A stretch of DNA of 64,000 bases from NCBI RefSeq assembly GCF_030063365.1, contig NZ_JASISY010000003.1:1-64000 (forward strand), written 5' to 3'. Made by a program: the position numbers and the translations under genes. This document shows positions 8,698 through 17,966 of this stretch, piece by piece. How positions within the stretch are numbered: position 1 is the stretch's first letter; each line of letters starts with the position of its first letter. Source of the stretch: Cryobacterium sp. PH29-G1 (GTDB taxonomy: Bacteria > Actinomycetota > Actinomycetes > Actinomycetales > Microbacteriaceae). Below the pieces are notes generated by a model. It ran no database searches and was not told the origin of the DNA. It saw only the letters and a program-made list of their open reading frames with translations.

Positions 8698-10029
8698 ATG
8701 AGCAATTCGGTCGCGTCCGTCGCCCAGAATTGGCGTCGGCCACGACCGACGCCCCGCGAGGCCCGCACCGATCTGTGGGTCGCGCTCGCCTTGGCTGCCG
8801 CGACCGCTCTGAGTGCCTCGCTCACGCGCAGCGCCGGCACGTTCAACGAATCGCCGCTCTGGCAAGTCATCCTCTGGGTCGTGCTCATCACCCTGCCACT
8901 GGCCGTACGACGTCGGTGGCCCGAGGCCGTAGCCGTCGTGGTCTCGGTGGTCTTCGCTGCCGGAGCACTTCTCGAAGCCAGCGATGCACTGTTCTCGAAC
9001 ATCTGCCTCTATCTCGCTATCTACTCGGTCGGCGCCTGTAGTCGCCACCGCGTGGCCGCCATTTGGGTGCGCGTTGGGATCGTCGCGGCAATGTTCACCT
9101 GGCTGTTTGCGCAGCTCATCGTGCAAGCCAACCAGGCGACGATGCTGCCGGAGCTCTCGCGAGATGGGTTCTTCTCCCCCTACGCGGCATTCGGGCTTCT
9201 TCAGGTGCTCATCAATCTGTTGTATTTCGGTGCAGCCTGGTACTTCGGCAATTCGGCGTGGACGTCAGCCCGCAAGGGTGCGGCTCTGGCCGAGAGCACC
9301 GCAGAGCTCGTCGCGGAACGAGAACACTCCGCCGCTCAGGCGATCACGCTGGAACGCGTGCGTATCGCCCGAGAATTACACGACGTAGTCGCCCACCACG
9401 TATCGGTCATGGGCGTGCAGGCCGGCGCAGCTCGGCGCATCCTGAATCGCGACCCGGGCCAGGCCGCCAACGCCCTCACCGTCATCGAGCAGAGCGCACG
9501 CAACGCGGTCGAAGAGCTACACACCATGCTCGGCACCCTGCGTTCCGACAACCCGAACAGCATCGAACTGACCAGTCAGAGCAGCAGCACGCGCGGTATC
9601 GCCCAACTCGACGAACTAGCCGCCGAGAGCCGCAGTGCCGGCATTCCCGTGCGCTTGTCAGTCGTCGGCCTCGAGCGAGCGATTCCCGCCACCATTGGCC
9701 TGAGCATCTATCGCATCGCTCAGGAGGCACTAACGAACACCCGCAAACACGGGGGCCCCGGCACCAGTGCCGAGCTGCGCCTGCGCTACGAAACGGACGC
9801 CGTCGAACTCGAGATCACCGACGACGGCGTTGGTCCGCGGCGACAATTCGCAGCGGCGATGTCCGGCAGCGCGGCAGCGCACGATACCGGCCACACCACC
9901 GGGCTGGGTCAGCGCGGCATGCGGGAACGTGTAGCGGCTGTCGGCGGCGAGCTGCACCTGGGTGGTCGACCACGCGGCGGTTACCTCGTGCGAGCCCGGT
10001 TTCCGCTCATGAATCGGCAGTCGGCATGA
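8698..10029 (+). CDS. NarL-type sensor histidine kinase
   Basis: A 443-residue membrane kinase. Residues 25-185 contain about five transmembrane helices with short loops, so sensing is probably within or near the membrane. The HisKA_3 dimerisation box has H228 in ARELHDVVAHHVS. The HATPase domain shows the N box AQEALTNTRKH and the G1 box ITDDGVGP, then a GLGQRGMRERV lid. It autophosphorylates and passes phosphate to the next gene product. The TGA stop overlaps the regulator ATG (ATGA), so expression is coupled. It is followed by an ABC exporter, a common arrangement in antibiotic or cell-envelope stress response. Confidence 0.93.
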   Translation: MSNSVASVAQNWRRPRPTPREARTDLWVALALAAATALSASLTRSAGTFNESPLWQVILWVVLITLPLAVRRRWPEAVAVVVSVVFAAGALLEASDALFSNICLYLAIYSVGACSRHRVAAIWVRVGIVAAMFTWLFAQLIVQANQATMLPELSRDGFFSPYAAFGLLQVLINLLYFGAAWYFGNSAWTSARKGAALAESTAELVAEREHSAAQAITLERVRIARELHDVVAHHVSVMGVQAGAARRILNRDPGQAANALTVIEQSARNAVEELHTMLGTLRSDNPNSIELTSQSSSTRGIAQLDELAAESRSAGIPVRLSVVGLERAIPATIGLSIYRIAQEALTNTRKHGGPGTSAELRLRYETDAVELEITDDGVGPRRQFAAAMSGSAAAHDTGHTTGLGQRGMRERVAAVGGELHLGGRPRGGYLVRARFPLMNRQSA

Positions 10030-10730
10030 GCATCCCCGACATTCGGGTACTCCTGGTCGATGATCAGACGCTCGTGCGTGCCGGCCTTCGCATTATTTTG
10101 GAATCCGAGCCGGGCATCCGTGTCATCGGCGAAGCCGCCGACGGCGCAGTAGCACTGAATCAGGCCCGCGAACTCGACCCCGACGTGATCTGCATGGACG
10201 TGCAGATGCCGGGTGTTGACGGGCTCAGCGCCACCCGGTCCATCATCGATGACCCAGAAATTCACTCCGCCGTACTTATGCTCACCACCTTCGACCGGGA
10301 AGACTACCTATTCGCGGCGCTGCAGCACGGAGCGAGCGGATTCATCCTCAAGAACTCCACTCCGGAGGCGCTGATCGCGGCCGTGCAGGTACTCGCTCGC
10401 GGCGACGCCCTACTGTCGCCCGACGTCACCCGGCGGGTGATCGAGCGGTGTGTGAACCCGGGCGGGACATCCGCATCGGCCGCGGTGCTCACCCACGCGG
10501 CACCGAGCGGGCTGCAGGAACTGACCGAGCGAGAGTCCGAGGTGTTTGTGTTGCTCGCCCACGGGCTGGCCAACGCCGAGATTGCCGAACGACTCTTTCT
10601 CGGTGAAGCGACGGTGAAATCGCACGTGTCCAAGGTGTTGATGAAGCTGGGACTGCGCGATCGCATCCAAGCCGTCGTCTACGCCTACGAGCACCGCGTT
10701 GTCGTTCCCGGCGGCCCGCTCACGGCCTAG
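10026..10730 (+). CDS. NarL/FixJ-family response regulator
   Basis: A 234-residue two-domain regulator. The receiver domain has acidic residues D12/D13, phosphoacceptor D58 (CMDVQMPG) and the conserved Lys in FILKNS. The C-terminal LuxR-type helix-turn-helix reads LTERESEVFVLLAHGLANAEIAE then ATVKSHVSKVLMKLGLRDR. A 40-residue Ser/Ala-rich linker (GGTSASAAVLTHAAPSG) is somewhat long. The start ATG overlaps the kinase stop by four bases. The downstream ABC genes are the natural regulon candidate. Confidence 0.94.
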   Translation: MSIPDIRVLLVDDQTLVRAGLRIILESEPGIRVIGEAADGAVALNQARELDPDVICMDVQMPGVDGLSATRSIIDDPEIHSAVLMLTTFDREDYLFAALQHGASGFILKNSTPEALIAAVQVLARGDALLSPDVTRRVIERCVNPGGTSASAAVLTHAAPSGLQELTERESEVFVLLAHGLANAEIAERLFLGEATVKSHVSKVLMKLGLRDRIQAVVYAYEHRVVVPGGPLTA

Positions 10731-10837
10731 CTCACCGCCCAGCTCCCCCGGACGGCGGAGACTGTATCAGTCGCGCGACGGATGTGCGAGTGGCCACCGC
10801 ACGCTACCGTGAAGACACGTATAACGAAAGGGCGAGC

Positions 10838-11722
10838 ATGCTCGACATTAGGGGAGTCACCAAGAGCTACGGCGCCAGGCGGGTGCTCACCGATGTGAGT
10901 TTCACCGTGGGGGACGGACGGATGACCGGCTTCGTCGGCGCGAACGGAGCCGGCAAGACCACCACGATGCGCATCATTCTCGGGGTGCTCTCCCCCGACT
11001 CCGGCACCGTCCTCATCGACGGCGTGCCGGTCACGGCCAGCGATCGCCGCCGCTTCGGCTACATGCCCGAGGAACGCGGGCTCTACCCGAAGATGAAGGT
11101 CGCCGAACAGCTCGTCTACCTGGCCCGCCTGCACGGACTGTCGCCGGCATCCGCTCGCCGCAACACCGCCGATCTGCTGGCACGTCTCGGTCTCGACGCG
11201 CGCGCCGGCGACACCGTTGAGTCGCTCTCGCTCGGCAACCAGCAGCGCGCTCAGATCGCCGCCGCACTCGTGCACGACCCCGAATTTTTGGTGCTCGACG
11301 AGCCGTTTTCTGGCCTTGACCCGCTCGCGGTCGAGGTCGTCATGACCGTGCTCGCTGGCTTCGCGGCCCAGGGCGCACCCGTGCTGTTCTCCTCACACCA
11401 GCTCGACATTGTCGAACGGCTCTGCGACGACCTCGTCATCATCGCCGACGGTGAGATTCGCGCGAACGGTTCCCGTGAGGCCCTGCGCGAACAGCACAGC
11501 AGCCCGCGCTTTGAGATTCGCACCGCGGGTGACACCGGCTGGATCCGCGAAGTACCCGGCATTACCGTGATCGACTTCGACGGTGACTTCGCCATCTTCG
11601 AAGCAGAAACGGATGTCGCCAGCCAAGACGTTCTGCACCGTGCGGTTGCGCTCGGCTCGGTACATACCTTCAGCCAGCAGAGACCCACCCTCGCCACCAT
11701 CTTCAAGGAGGTCATCGCGTGA
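10838..11722 (+). CDS. ABC transporter ATP-binding protein (NatA-type)
   Basis: A 294-residue ATPase. Walker A is VGANGAGKTT, the signature is LSLGNQQRAQIAAALVHDP (an LSLGN variant of LSGGQ seen in this subfamily), and Walker B is FLVLDEPFSGLDP followed by SSHQ. The last 80 residues form the DUF4162-type C-terminal extension typical of drug or Na+ exporters. The ATG at 10838 has GAAAGG upstream. Its TGA overlaps the GTG of the permease gene (GTGA). With the preceding two-component pair, it is probably an inducible exporter for an antimicrobial or envelope-active compound. Confidence 0.92.
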   Translation: MLDIRGVTKSYGARRVLTDVSFTVGDGRMTGFVGANGAGKTTTMRIILGVLSPDSGTVLIDGVPVTASDRRRFGYMPEERGLYPKMKVAEQLVYLARLHGLSPASARRNTADLLARLGLDARAGDTVESLSLGNQQRAQIAAALVHDPEFLVLDEPFSGLDPLAVEVVMTVLAGFAAQGAPVLFSSHQLDIVERLCDDLVIIADGEIRANGSREALREQHSSPRFEIRTAGDTGWIREVPGITVIDFDGDFAIFEAETDVASQDVLHRAVALGSVHTFSQQRPTLATIFKEVIA

Positions 11723-12831
11723 GCAACGCCACCCGCCCGGTGCACACCGCGCCCACCTTCGCTCAGAGCGTCTGGCTGGTTTCCAACCGTGAGATTTCGG
11801 CGCGCCTGCGCAGCAAGTCCTTTCTCATCGCCACCGGAATTCTGCTGCTCCTCTCGATGGCCTCGGTCATTGTGGGCAGCATCGCCAGCCAGAACACGAG
11901 CCTGACCAAGGTCGCCGTGGTCGGCACGGCCATCAGTGTCGTCGAAGACACCAAAGCCTTCGACGTTGTCGAGGCCGACACCGTCGCCGACGCCGAGGCT
12001 CTCGTTCGCGACGGCACGGTCGACGCCGCCGTCGTACCGTCGACGAACGCCCAGTCCCCGCTCGGCATCACGGTGATCGCCCTGGATTCGGCGCCGACAG
12101 ACGTACTCGGCACGCTCAGTGTGAGCCCCGACCTGAAGATTCTCGACCCGGCCGAGCAGGACGGCTTTCTCGCCTACCTGGTCTCCATCGGCTTCGGCAT
12201 CATCTTTCTCATGTCGGCGACCACCTTCGGCGCCACGATCGCCCAAAGCGTCGTCGAAGAGAAGCAGACCCGCATCGTCGAGATTCTCATGTCGACCATT
12301 TCAGTTCGGGCACTGCTCGCCGGCAAGGTGCTCGGCAACAGCCTGATGGCATTCGCGCAGATCGTGTCGATCGGCCTGCTCGTCTCCGTCGGACTGGCCG
12401 TGACCGGCCAGCGCGTGCTGCTGGGAGATGTTGGCCCCGCCATCGTCTGGTTCGCCGTGTTCTTCGCCTTCGGATTCGTGCTGCTCGCTGCGCTCTACGC
12501 GGCCACGGCGTCGATGGTGTCCCGGCAGGAAGACGTGGGGTCGGCGACCTCACCAGTGCTGTTCCTCGTGATGATCCCCTACTTTTTAGTGATCTTCTTC
12601 AACGACAATCCGTTCGTTCTGGCGATCATGTCGTACGTGCCATTCTCGGCGCCCGTCGGCATGCCGGTGCGCATCTTCCTCGGCCAGGCCGAATGGTGGG
12701 AGCCCGTGCTCTCCCTCGCGATTCTGGCCCTGTCGACGATGGTGGTGATTGTGATCGGGTCGCGTATCTATTCCAACGCGCTGCTGCGCATGGGCGCCCG
12801 CGTGTCCTTCCGGGAGGCCCTGCACCGCTGA
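11719..12831 (+). CDS. ABC-2 type transporter permease (NatB-like)
   Basis: A 370-residue membrane protein. One N-terminal helix (FLIATGILLLLSMASVIVGSI) is followed by an extracytoplasmic domain of about 130 residues, then a cluster of five or six helices starting with FLAYLVSIGFGIIFLMSATTFG. The stretch VEEKQTRIVEILMSTISVRALLAGKVLGN is a strong ABC-2 signature. It forms the membrane channel for the preceding ATPase. The start is GTG overlapping the ATPase stop by four bases. A short inverted repeat (CGTCAC/GTGACG) follows the stop at 12833-12856 but has no T tract. Confidence 0.92.
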   Translation: MSNATRPVHTAPTFAQSVWLVSNREISARLRSKSFLIATGILLLLSMASVIVGSIASQNTSLTKVAVVGTAISVVEDTKAFDVVEADTVADAEALVRDGTVDAAVVPSTNAQSPLGITVIALDSAPTDVLGTLSVSPDLKILDPAEQDGFLAYLVSIGFGIIFLMSATTFGATIAQSVVEEKQTRIVEILMSTISVRALLAGKVLGNSLMAFAQIVSIGLLVSVGLAVTGQRVLLGDVGPAIVWFAVFFAFGFVLLAALYAATASMVSRQEDVGSATSPVLFLVMIPYFLVIFFNDNPFVLAIMSYVPFSAPVGMPVRIFLGQAEWWEPVLSLAILALSTMVVIVIGSRIYSNALLRMGARVSFREALHR

Positions 12832-12891
12832 GCGTCACTCGACCGAACGGGTGACGGGCGGACAGCCAGCAGAATGCGAGAAGATGGACTG

Positions 12892-13956
12892 GTGACCCAA
12901 CTCCATGATCTGACCTCCCGCGGTTTCGCCTCCGACAACTACTCCGGAATTCATCCGGAAATTTTGGAGGCGATCGTCACTGCCAACGGCGCCCACCAGA
13001 TCGCTTACGGCGCGGACGTCTACACGGCCCGGCTGCAGGAGGTTTTCGTCGACCAGTTCGGCGCGGACGTTGAAGCGTTTCCGGTGTTCAACGGCACCGG
13101 CGCCAACGTCACCGGCCTGCAGTCCATGCTGCCGCGCTGGGGCGCCGTGATCTGCTCGGCCACCGCGCACATCCACAACGACGAGGGCGGCGCCCCCGAA
13201 CACGTCGGCGGCTTCAAGCTGCTGCCGGTGATCACCTCCGACGGCAAGCTCACCCCCGAACTGATCGATCAGGAAGCCTGGGGCTGGGGCGATGAGCACC
13301 GCGCCCAGCCGCTCGTCGTGGCGATCACCCAGACCACCGAGCTGGGCACCGCGTACACGGTCGACGAGGTGCGAGCCATCGCCGATCACGCCCACTCCAA
13401 GGGCATGACGCTACACATGGACGGTGCCCGCATCTCCAACGCCGCGGCGAGCCTCGGGGTGCCGCTCCGGGCGTTCACCCGCGACGCCGGCGTTGATGTA
13501 CTGAGCTTCGGCGGCACCAAGAACGGCATGATGCTCGGTGAATGCATCGTGGTGCTCAACCCGCAGGCATCCACCGGGCTGAAATATCTGCGCAAGTCCA
13601 ACATGCAGCTCTCCAGCAAGATGCGCTTTGTTTCGGCGCAGCTCATCGCCTTGCTCGAGGGCGATCTGTGGTTGCGCAATGCCTCCCACGCCAACGCGAT
13701 GGCCGCCCGGCTGCGCGCCGCGCTCGAGAGCAAACTCGCCAACGGCACTATTGTCGGGCTGGCGTTCAGCCAAAACACGCAGGCCAACGCCATTTTTGCG
13801 ACTCTGCCGTCCGGCGTCGCCGACCGTTTGCGGGAGGTTTTTCGGTTCTATGACTGGGACGCGTCGAAGAATGAGGTGCGTTGGATGTGCGGCTTCGACA
13901 CGACCGAGCACGACATCGACCAGTTCGTGGCCGCGATCGCTCGGGAGTTGTCATGA
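12892..13956 (+). CDS. Threonine-aldolase-like PLP-dependent lyase
   Basis: About 354 residues of the beta-eliminating lyase/L-threonine aldolase fold: FNGTGANVTGLQSML near the N-terminus, HMDGAR (PLP-ring aspartate) and SFGGTKNG with the Schiff-base lysine at about residue 210. Expected reaction is retro-aldol cleavage of threonine or allo-threonine to glycine and acetaldehyde. I place the start at GTG 12892, because family members begin just before the RGFASDNYSGIHP block and GAAGAT sits six bases upstream; an ATG at 12874 adds six residues. The gene overlaps the downstream acyl-CoA ligase by four bases (ATGA), an unusual partner. Confidence 0.88.
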   Translation: MTQLHDLTSRGFASDNYSGIHPEILEAIVTANGAHQIAYGADVYTARLQEVFVDQFGADVEAFPVFNGTGANVTGLQSMLPRWGAVICSATAHIHNDEGGAPEHVGGFKLLPVITSDGKLTPELIDQEAWGWGDEHRAQPLVVAITQTTELGTAYTVDEVRAIADHAHSKGMTLHMDGARISNAAASLGVPLRAFTRDAGVDVLSFGGTKNGMMLGECIVVLNPQASTGLKYLRKSNMQLSSKMRFVSAQLIALLEGDLWLRNASHANAMAARLRAALESKLANGTIVGLAFSQNTQANAIFATLPSGVADRLREVFRFYDWDASKNEVRWMCGFDTTEHDIDQFVAAIARELS

Positions 13957-15638
13957 CTTTCAAGGATCAGCCCTGGCTCGCCTCCTACGCGCCCGGCGTT
14001 CCCGGCACGATCAATGAGATCACCGAAACCCTCACCGACATGATGGAGACCTCGGCGCAGCGGTTCGCGCCGGCCATCGCCCTCGACTTTTTCGGCTCGA
14101 CCACCAGCTATGCCGAGCTCGGCGAGCAGATCTCGCGCGCAGCGAACGGCCTCCGCAAGCTTGGAGTGACCCCCGGTGACCGGGTGGCGCTCGTGCTCCC
14201 GAACTGCCCGCAGCACGTTGTGGCGTTCTATGCGGTGCTGCGCCTGGGCGCCATCGCGGTCGAACACAATCCGCTCTACACCGATCGGGAGCTGCGCCAC
14301 CAGTTCGAGGACCACGGCGCCAGGGTCGCAATCGTCTGGGACAAGGTGTACGAATCGGTGCGCGCTTTTCCCAAAGACATGGGGGTAACGGATGTCGTCA
14401 CCGTCGACCTCACTCGCGCCATGCCGTTGTCGAAACGGCTGGCTCTGCAACTGCCGATCAAGACAGCGCAGAACGCTCGCGCCGCACTGACCGCGGGGTC
14501 GAGCAAGGGCGCGATCTCGTGGGATTCGATCGTCGGCGCCCGCAAGCTGCACCCGTCACACCAACGCCCGCGGCTCACCGACACCGCCGTGCTGCAATAC
14601 ACGAGCGGCACGACCGGCGCCCCGAAGGGCGCGATCCTCAGCCACTACAATCTGCGCGCCAATGCGGCGCAGGGCGCGGCGTGGGTAGCGGGCCTGCGCC
14701 CCGGCGACGAAACCGTCTACGCCGTACTGCCGATGTTTCACGCCTACGGCCTCACGCTCTGCCTGACCTTCGCGATGAGCATCGGTGCCCGCCTGGTGCT
14801 CTTTCCGAAGTTCGACGAGAAGCTCGTGCTCGATGCGGCCAAGCACGCACCGCCCACCTTTCTGCCAGCGGTGCCGCCGATCTACGACCGCCTGGTCACG
14901 GCCGCAGCGAAGAAGAAGGTGAGCCTTTCCGGCATCCGCTTTTCAATTTCGGGCGCCATGAACCTGCCGGTGTCGATTGTGGAACGCTGGGAGAAAGCGA
15001 CCGGCGGGGTGCTGATCGAGGGTTACGGCATGACCGAGGCCTCCCCCATCGTGGCCGGCAACCCGATGGGCCCGAGCCGCCGCCCCGGAACGGTCGGCGT
15101 GCCTTTTCCGAGCACCGACATTCGCGTGGTCGATCCGGAGGACCCCACCATTGAGCTCGGTTTCGAGGAGGAGGGCGAACTGCTCGTGGCCGGCCCACAG
15201 GTCTTCTCCGGCTATTGGGACCGCCCGAGCGAAACCGCCCACGTGCTGCTGCCCGGGGGCTGGCTGCGCACCGGTGACATTGTGCGGGTTTCCGCCGACG
15301 GTTTCATCACGGTCGTTGACCGGATGAAGGAACTCATCGTCACCGGCGGCTTCAACGTGTCGCCGTCCGAAGTAGAAGAGGCGTTGCTGTCCCACCCCGA
15401 CATCGTCGATGCGGCCGCGGTGGGCCTGCCGAGCGCAAACGGCGGCGAAGACGTGGTCGCTGCGGTGGTGCTCTCCCCCGGCGCCGAACTCGACGTGAGC
15501 GCGGTGCGGGAGTACTGCCGCACCCGACTGTCGGCTTACAAGGTGCCCAAGCGCATTGTCGAGGTCGATGACCTGCCACGCAGCCTCATCGGAAAGGTGC
15601 TGCGCCGCGAGGTGCGCGACCACCTGCAGGGCCTGTGA
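13953..15638 (+). CDS. Long-chain acyl-CoA synthetase (AMP-forming)
   Basis: A 561-residue ANL-superfamily enzyme. The P-loop-like motif YTSGTTGAPKGAILSH, the adenylation motif EGYGMTEASP, the GWLRTGDIV hinge region and the C-terminal catalytic lysine in RSLIGKVLRREVRD are all present. It activates a carboxylic acid as an acyl-adenylate and transfers it to CoA; substrate chain length cannot be read. The start ATG overlaps the stop of the aldolase gene by four bases. Length is typical for fatty-acid CoA ligases. Confidence 0.93.
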   Translation: MTFKDQPWLASYAPGVPGTINEITETLTDMMETSAQRFAPAIALDFFGSTTSYAELGEQISRAANGLRKLGVTPGDRVALVLPNCPQHVVAFYAVLRLGAIAVEHNPLYTDRELRHQFEDHGARVAIVWDKVYESVRAFPKDMGVTDVVTVDLTRAMPLSKRLALQLPIKTAQNARAALTAGSSKGAISWDSIVGARKLHPSHQRPRLTDTAVLQYTSGTTGAPKGAILSHYNLRANAAQGAAWVAGLRPGDETVYAVLPMFHAYGLTLCLTFAMSIGARLVLFPKFDEKLVLDAAKHAPPTFLPAVPPIYDRLVTAAAKKKVSLSGIRFSISGAMNLPVSIVERWEKATGGVLIEGYGMTEASPIVAGNPMGPSRRPGTVGVPFPSTDIRVVDPEDPTIELGFEEEGELLVAGPQVFSGYWDRPSETAHVLLPGGWLRTGDIVRVSADGFITVVDRMKELIVTGGFNVSPSEVEEALLSHPDIVDAAAVGLPSANGGEDVVAAVVLSPGAELDVSAVREYCRTRLSAYKVPKRIVEVDDLPRSLIGKVLRREVRDHLQGL

Positions 15639-15768
15639 CCTAGGTCTGCCCCAGTAGCCAGAACAGAACGGAATCGACGGCTGCCCCGCGGAATAGTGCA
15701 CACTCTGCAGCGTTATACCCCGTGGGTCAGCGAAGCCTCACCCGCGTTTTCCGATCAAAGGATTTGCT

Positions 15769-16359
15769 ATGACCCTCCTCACCGACACGAACCGTCGCGC
15801 CGTCACCGAGTCGCCTCTCATCGATGTTCTGGCCGAACGCTGGAGCCCCCGCTCCTACGACAAAACCGCCGTCATCGATGAGGCCACCCTCACGACCCTG
15901 CTCGAAGCCGCCCGTTGGGCCCCCTCGGCGAGCAACATGCAGCCGGCCCGCTTCATCGTTGCCCGCCGCGGTACCACCAGCTTCGCCACCATCAACGATG
16001 CCCTGATGGGGTTCAACAAGACCTGGGCCGATACGGCATCCGTTTTGATTGTCGGCGTCGCTAAACTGTCGATCGATGAAACCCGCGAAAACCCGTGGGC
16101 ACGCTACGACCTCGGCCAGGCCGTGGCCCACCTCACGATCCAAGCCCAGCACGAGGGGTTGCACACGCACCAGATGGGTGGATTCGACGGCGCCGCCATC
16201 GCCGCGGCGTTCGACCTCACGGAGGATCAGGCTGTCGTAACCGTCACGGCTCTCGGTGTGCTCGGCAACGCCGATGACCTCACCCCCGAGCTGCGCGAGC
16301 GCGAGGTTGCCCCGCGCTCCCGCAAGCCCCTCACGGAGCTGCTGCTCGTCAACGACTAG
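15769..16359 (+). CDS. Nitroreductase family protein
   Basis: A 196-residue FMN-dependent oxidoreductase. The RWSPRSYDKTAV start, the ARWAPSASNMQPARFIVARR FMN-contact block and the late ALGVLGNADDLTPELREREVAPRSRKPL block match the small nitroreductase/dehydropteridine-reductase-like family. It uses NAD(P)H to reduce nitro compounds or quinones; the natural substrate is unknown. AAAGGA lies six bases before the ATG. Its TAG overlaps the stop of the convergent membrane-protein gene. Confidence 0.9.
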   Translation: MTLLTDTNRRAVTESPLIDVLAERWSPRSYDKTAVIDEATLTTLLEAARWAPSASNMQPARFIVARRGTTSFATINDALMGFNKTWADTASVLIVGVAKLSIDETRENPWARYDLGQAVAHLTIQAQHEGLHTHQMGGFDGAAIAAAFDLTEDQAVVTVTALGVLGNADDLTPELREREVAPRSRKPLTELLLVND

Positions 16360-16826
16360 CGCGCAGCGCGTGGCCCACGCAGCAACAGCGTCGGAACCAA
16401 CGAACCGACAATGATCACGGCCGTGAGCCACGCGAGGTGCACGTCGAGCGGGAACGGCCAATACATGGTCACCCCCACGCCGGCCAGGGTGACAACGAGT
16501 GCAGCGAGGGCCGGCCACCACACTCTCCGCCACGCCGCTGTCAGTGCCGCGGCGGGTAGCCAGTACGCGACTTGGCTGCCCACGCCCATGCTCCGAACCA
16601 GGCCGGCCGGCGCCTGCAGAAACGAAACGGCGTCGATCCACGGTCCGAAGAACATCGCGGCGCAGTGAAAGACCAGCGCAAGCCCGCTGGCGACCGCCAG
16701 CACGGCCCACAGCCATCCCACGCGCACCGAACGCTCGCGCAGCAGAGGGTGCCCGACCACAAGCCGCAGAATTACGGAGGCGACGGCGAAGGCCAGCAGC
16801 CCTCCCCAGAGGAACGGTTGGTTCAC
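16356..16826 (-). CDS. Hypothetical membrane protein, about five helices
   Basis: A 156-residue hydrophobic protein with about five transmembrane segments (for example LLAFAVASVILRLVVG, LWAVLAVASGLALVFHCAAMFFG and ALAALVVTLAGVGVTMYW). The GTG at 16826 is chosen because GGAAGGAC sits five bases upstream; a start at 16862 would add 12 residues without such a site. No family is recognised. It lies between the convergent nitroreductase and the zinc dehydrogenase transcribed toward it (49 bases downstream of that gene), so it may be the last gene of that transcript. Confidence 0.65.
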   Translation of the reverse strand: MNQPFLWGGLLAFAVASVILRLVVGHPLLRERSVRVGWLWAVLAVASGLALVFHCAAMFFGPWIDAVSFLQAPAGLVRSMGVGSQVAYWLPAAALTAAWRRVWWPALAALVVTLAGVGVTMYWPFPLDVHLAWLTAVIIVGSLVPTLLLRGPRAAR

Positions 16827-16874
16827 ACTTGTCCTTCCAGAGCGGGGTGCGGAACTCGTCAATTCCGACGGGGG

Positions 16875-17924
16875 TTACGGGCGCAGCAGCACCTTGATGG
16901 CCCGGCGTTCGTCCATGGCGGCGTAGGCCTCGGCCACCTCAGCGAGGGGCAGCTGCAGGTCGAAGACCCGACCGGGGTTGATCTGGCCCGAGAGCACCTC
17001 GGGCAAAAGCTCCTCGACGTAGCTGCGAACGGATGCCACGCCACCGTTCACGCCGACATTGCGCCCGAACAGTGAGCGAATCGGCAGCTCGGCGCCGCCG
17101 TTGGGCACGCCCACGTAACCGACCATTCCGCCGGGACGAGCCGAGCGGATGGCCTGATCCATCGATTCCTTGGTGCCGACACATTCGAGTACGAAGTCGG
17201 CGCCGATACCGTCGAACAGGTCCTGCACGGCGGCAACGCCCTCATCGCCGCGCAGCTCGATGACGTCGGTCGCGCCGAATTCGCGCGCCACGGCCTGGCG
17301 GTCGGCGTGGCGGGACATGGCGACAATGCGGCTCGCGCCGAGGCGCTTGCTCGCCAGAATGGCGCACAGACCGACGGCTCCGTCACCGACGACGACGACG
17401 GTGCTGCCGGGGGTCACTCCAGCGGAGACTGCCGAGTGGTGTCCGGTGCCCATGACGTCGGACAGCGCCAGCAGGCTCGGAACGAGCGCGTCGTCGGGCT
17501 GCTCGGGCGTGGCCACGAGGGTTCCGTCGGCGTGGGGCACGCGCACGCGCTCGCCCTGGGCACCGTCGGCGAAGCCGCCCATTTTGTCGTCGCTGCCCCA
17601 CCAGGCACCATTGAGGCAGGAGGTGCTCACGCCGTTTCGGCAGTTGACGCAGGTTCCGTCGCAGTCGTAGAACGGAGCGATGACGAAGTCACCGACCTTG
17701 ATGGTGGAGACCTCCGCACCGATTTCTTCGACGACGCCCACGAACTCGTGGCCAATCCGGTGCGGTTCCTTCGTGGGTGTCACACCGCGGTAGGGCCACA
17801 GGTCCGACCCGCACACGCAGGCCGCGACCACTCGAACGATGGCGTCGCCACCGGTCGAGAGCACGGGGTTGGGAACTTCTTCGAGGCGAACATCCCGTTC
17901 GCCGTAAATCACAGTTGCACGCAT
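16875..17924 (-). CDS. Zinc-dependent alcohol dehydrogenase (MDR family)
   Basis: A 349-residue medium-chain dehydrogenase. The catalytic zinc site is C38 in CVCGSD with the GHE motif (HRIGHEFVGVV). A structural-zinc-like cysteine cluster (CDGTCVNCRNGVSTSC) and the Rossmann motif GDGAVGLCAILASKRLGA are also present. It should oxidise an alcohol or polyol with NAD(P)+. The gene has a leaderless promoter and is followed by a small membrane protein on the same strand. Confidence 0.92.
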   Translation of the reverse strand: MRATVIYGERDVRLEEVPNPVLSTGGDAIVRVVAACVCGSDLWPYRGVTPTKEPHRIGHEFVGVVEEIGAEVSTIKVGDFVIAPFYDCDGTCVNCRNGVSTSCLNGAWWGSDDKMGGFADGAQGERVRVPHADGTLVATPEQPDDALVPSLLALSDVMGTGHHSAVSAGVTPGSTVVVVGDGAVGLCAILASKRLGASRIVAMSRHADRQAVAREFGATDVIELRGDEGVAAVQDLFDGIGADFVLECVGTKESMDQAIRSARPGGMVGYVGVPNGGAELPIRSLFGRNVGVNGGVASVRSYVEELLPEVLSGQINPGRVFDLQLPLAEVAEAYAAMDERRAIKVLLRP

Positions 17925-17930
17925 TGATAA

Positions 17931-17936
17931 ATGCTA
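17931..17936 (-). promoter_or_regulatory. -10 box TAGCAT of the zinc dehydrogenase gene
   Basis: On the minus strand TAGCAT is followed after six bases by the ATG at 17924, predicting a leaderless mRNA. The -35 region is not recognisable. Confidence 0.45.
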
Positions 17937-17966
17937 ACCCGCGACTCTGAGCCTCCCCTGTAGCAA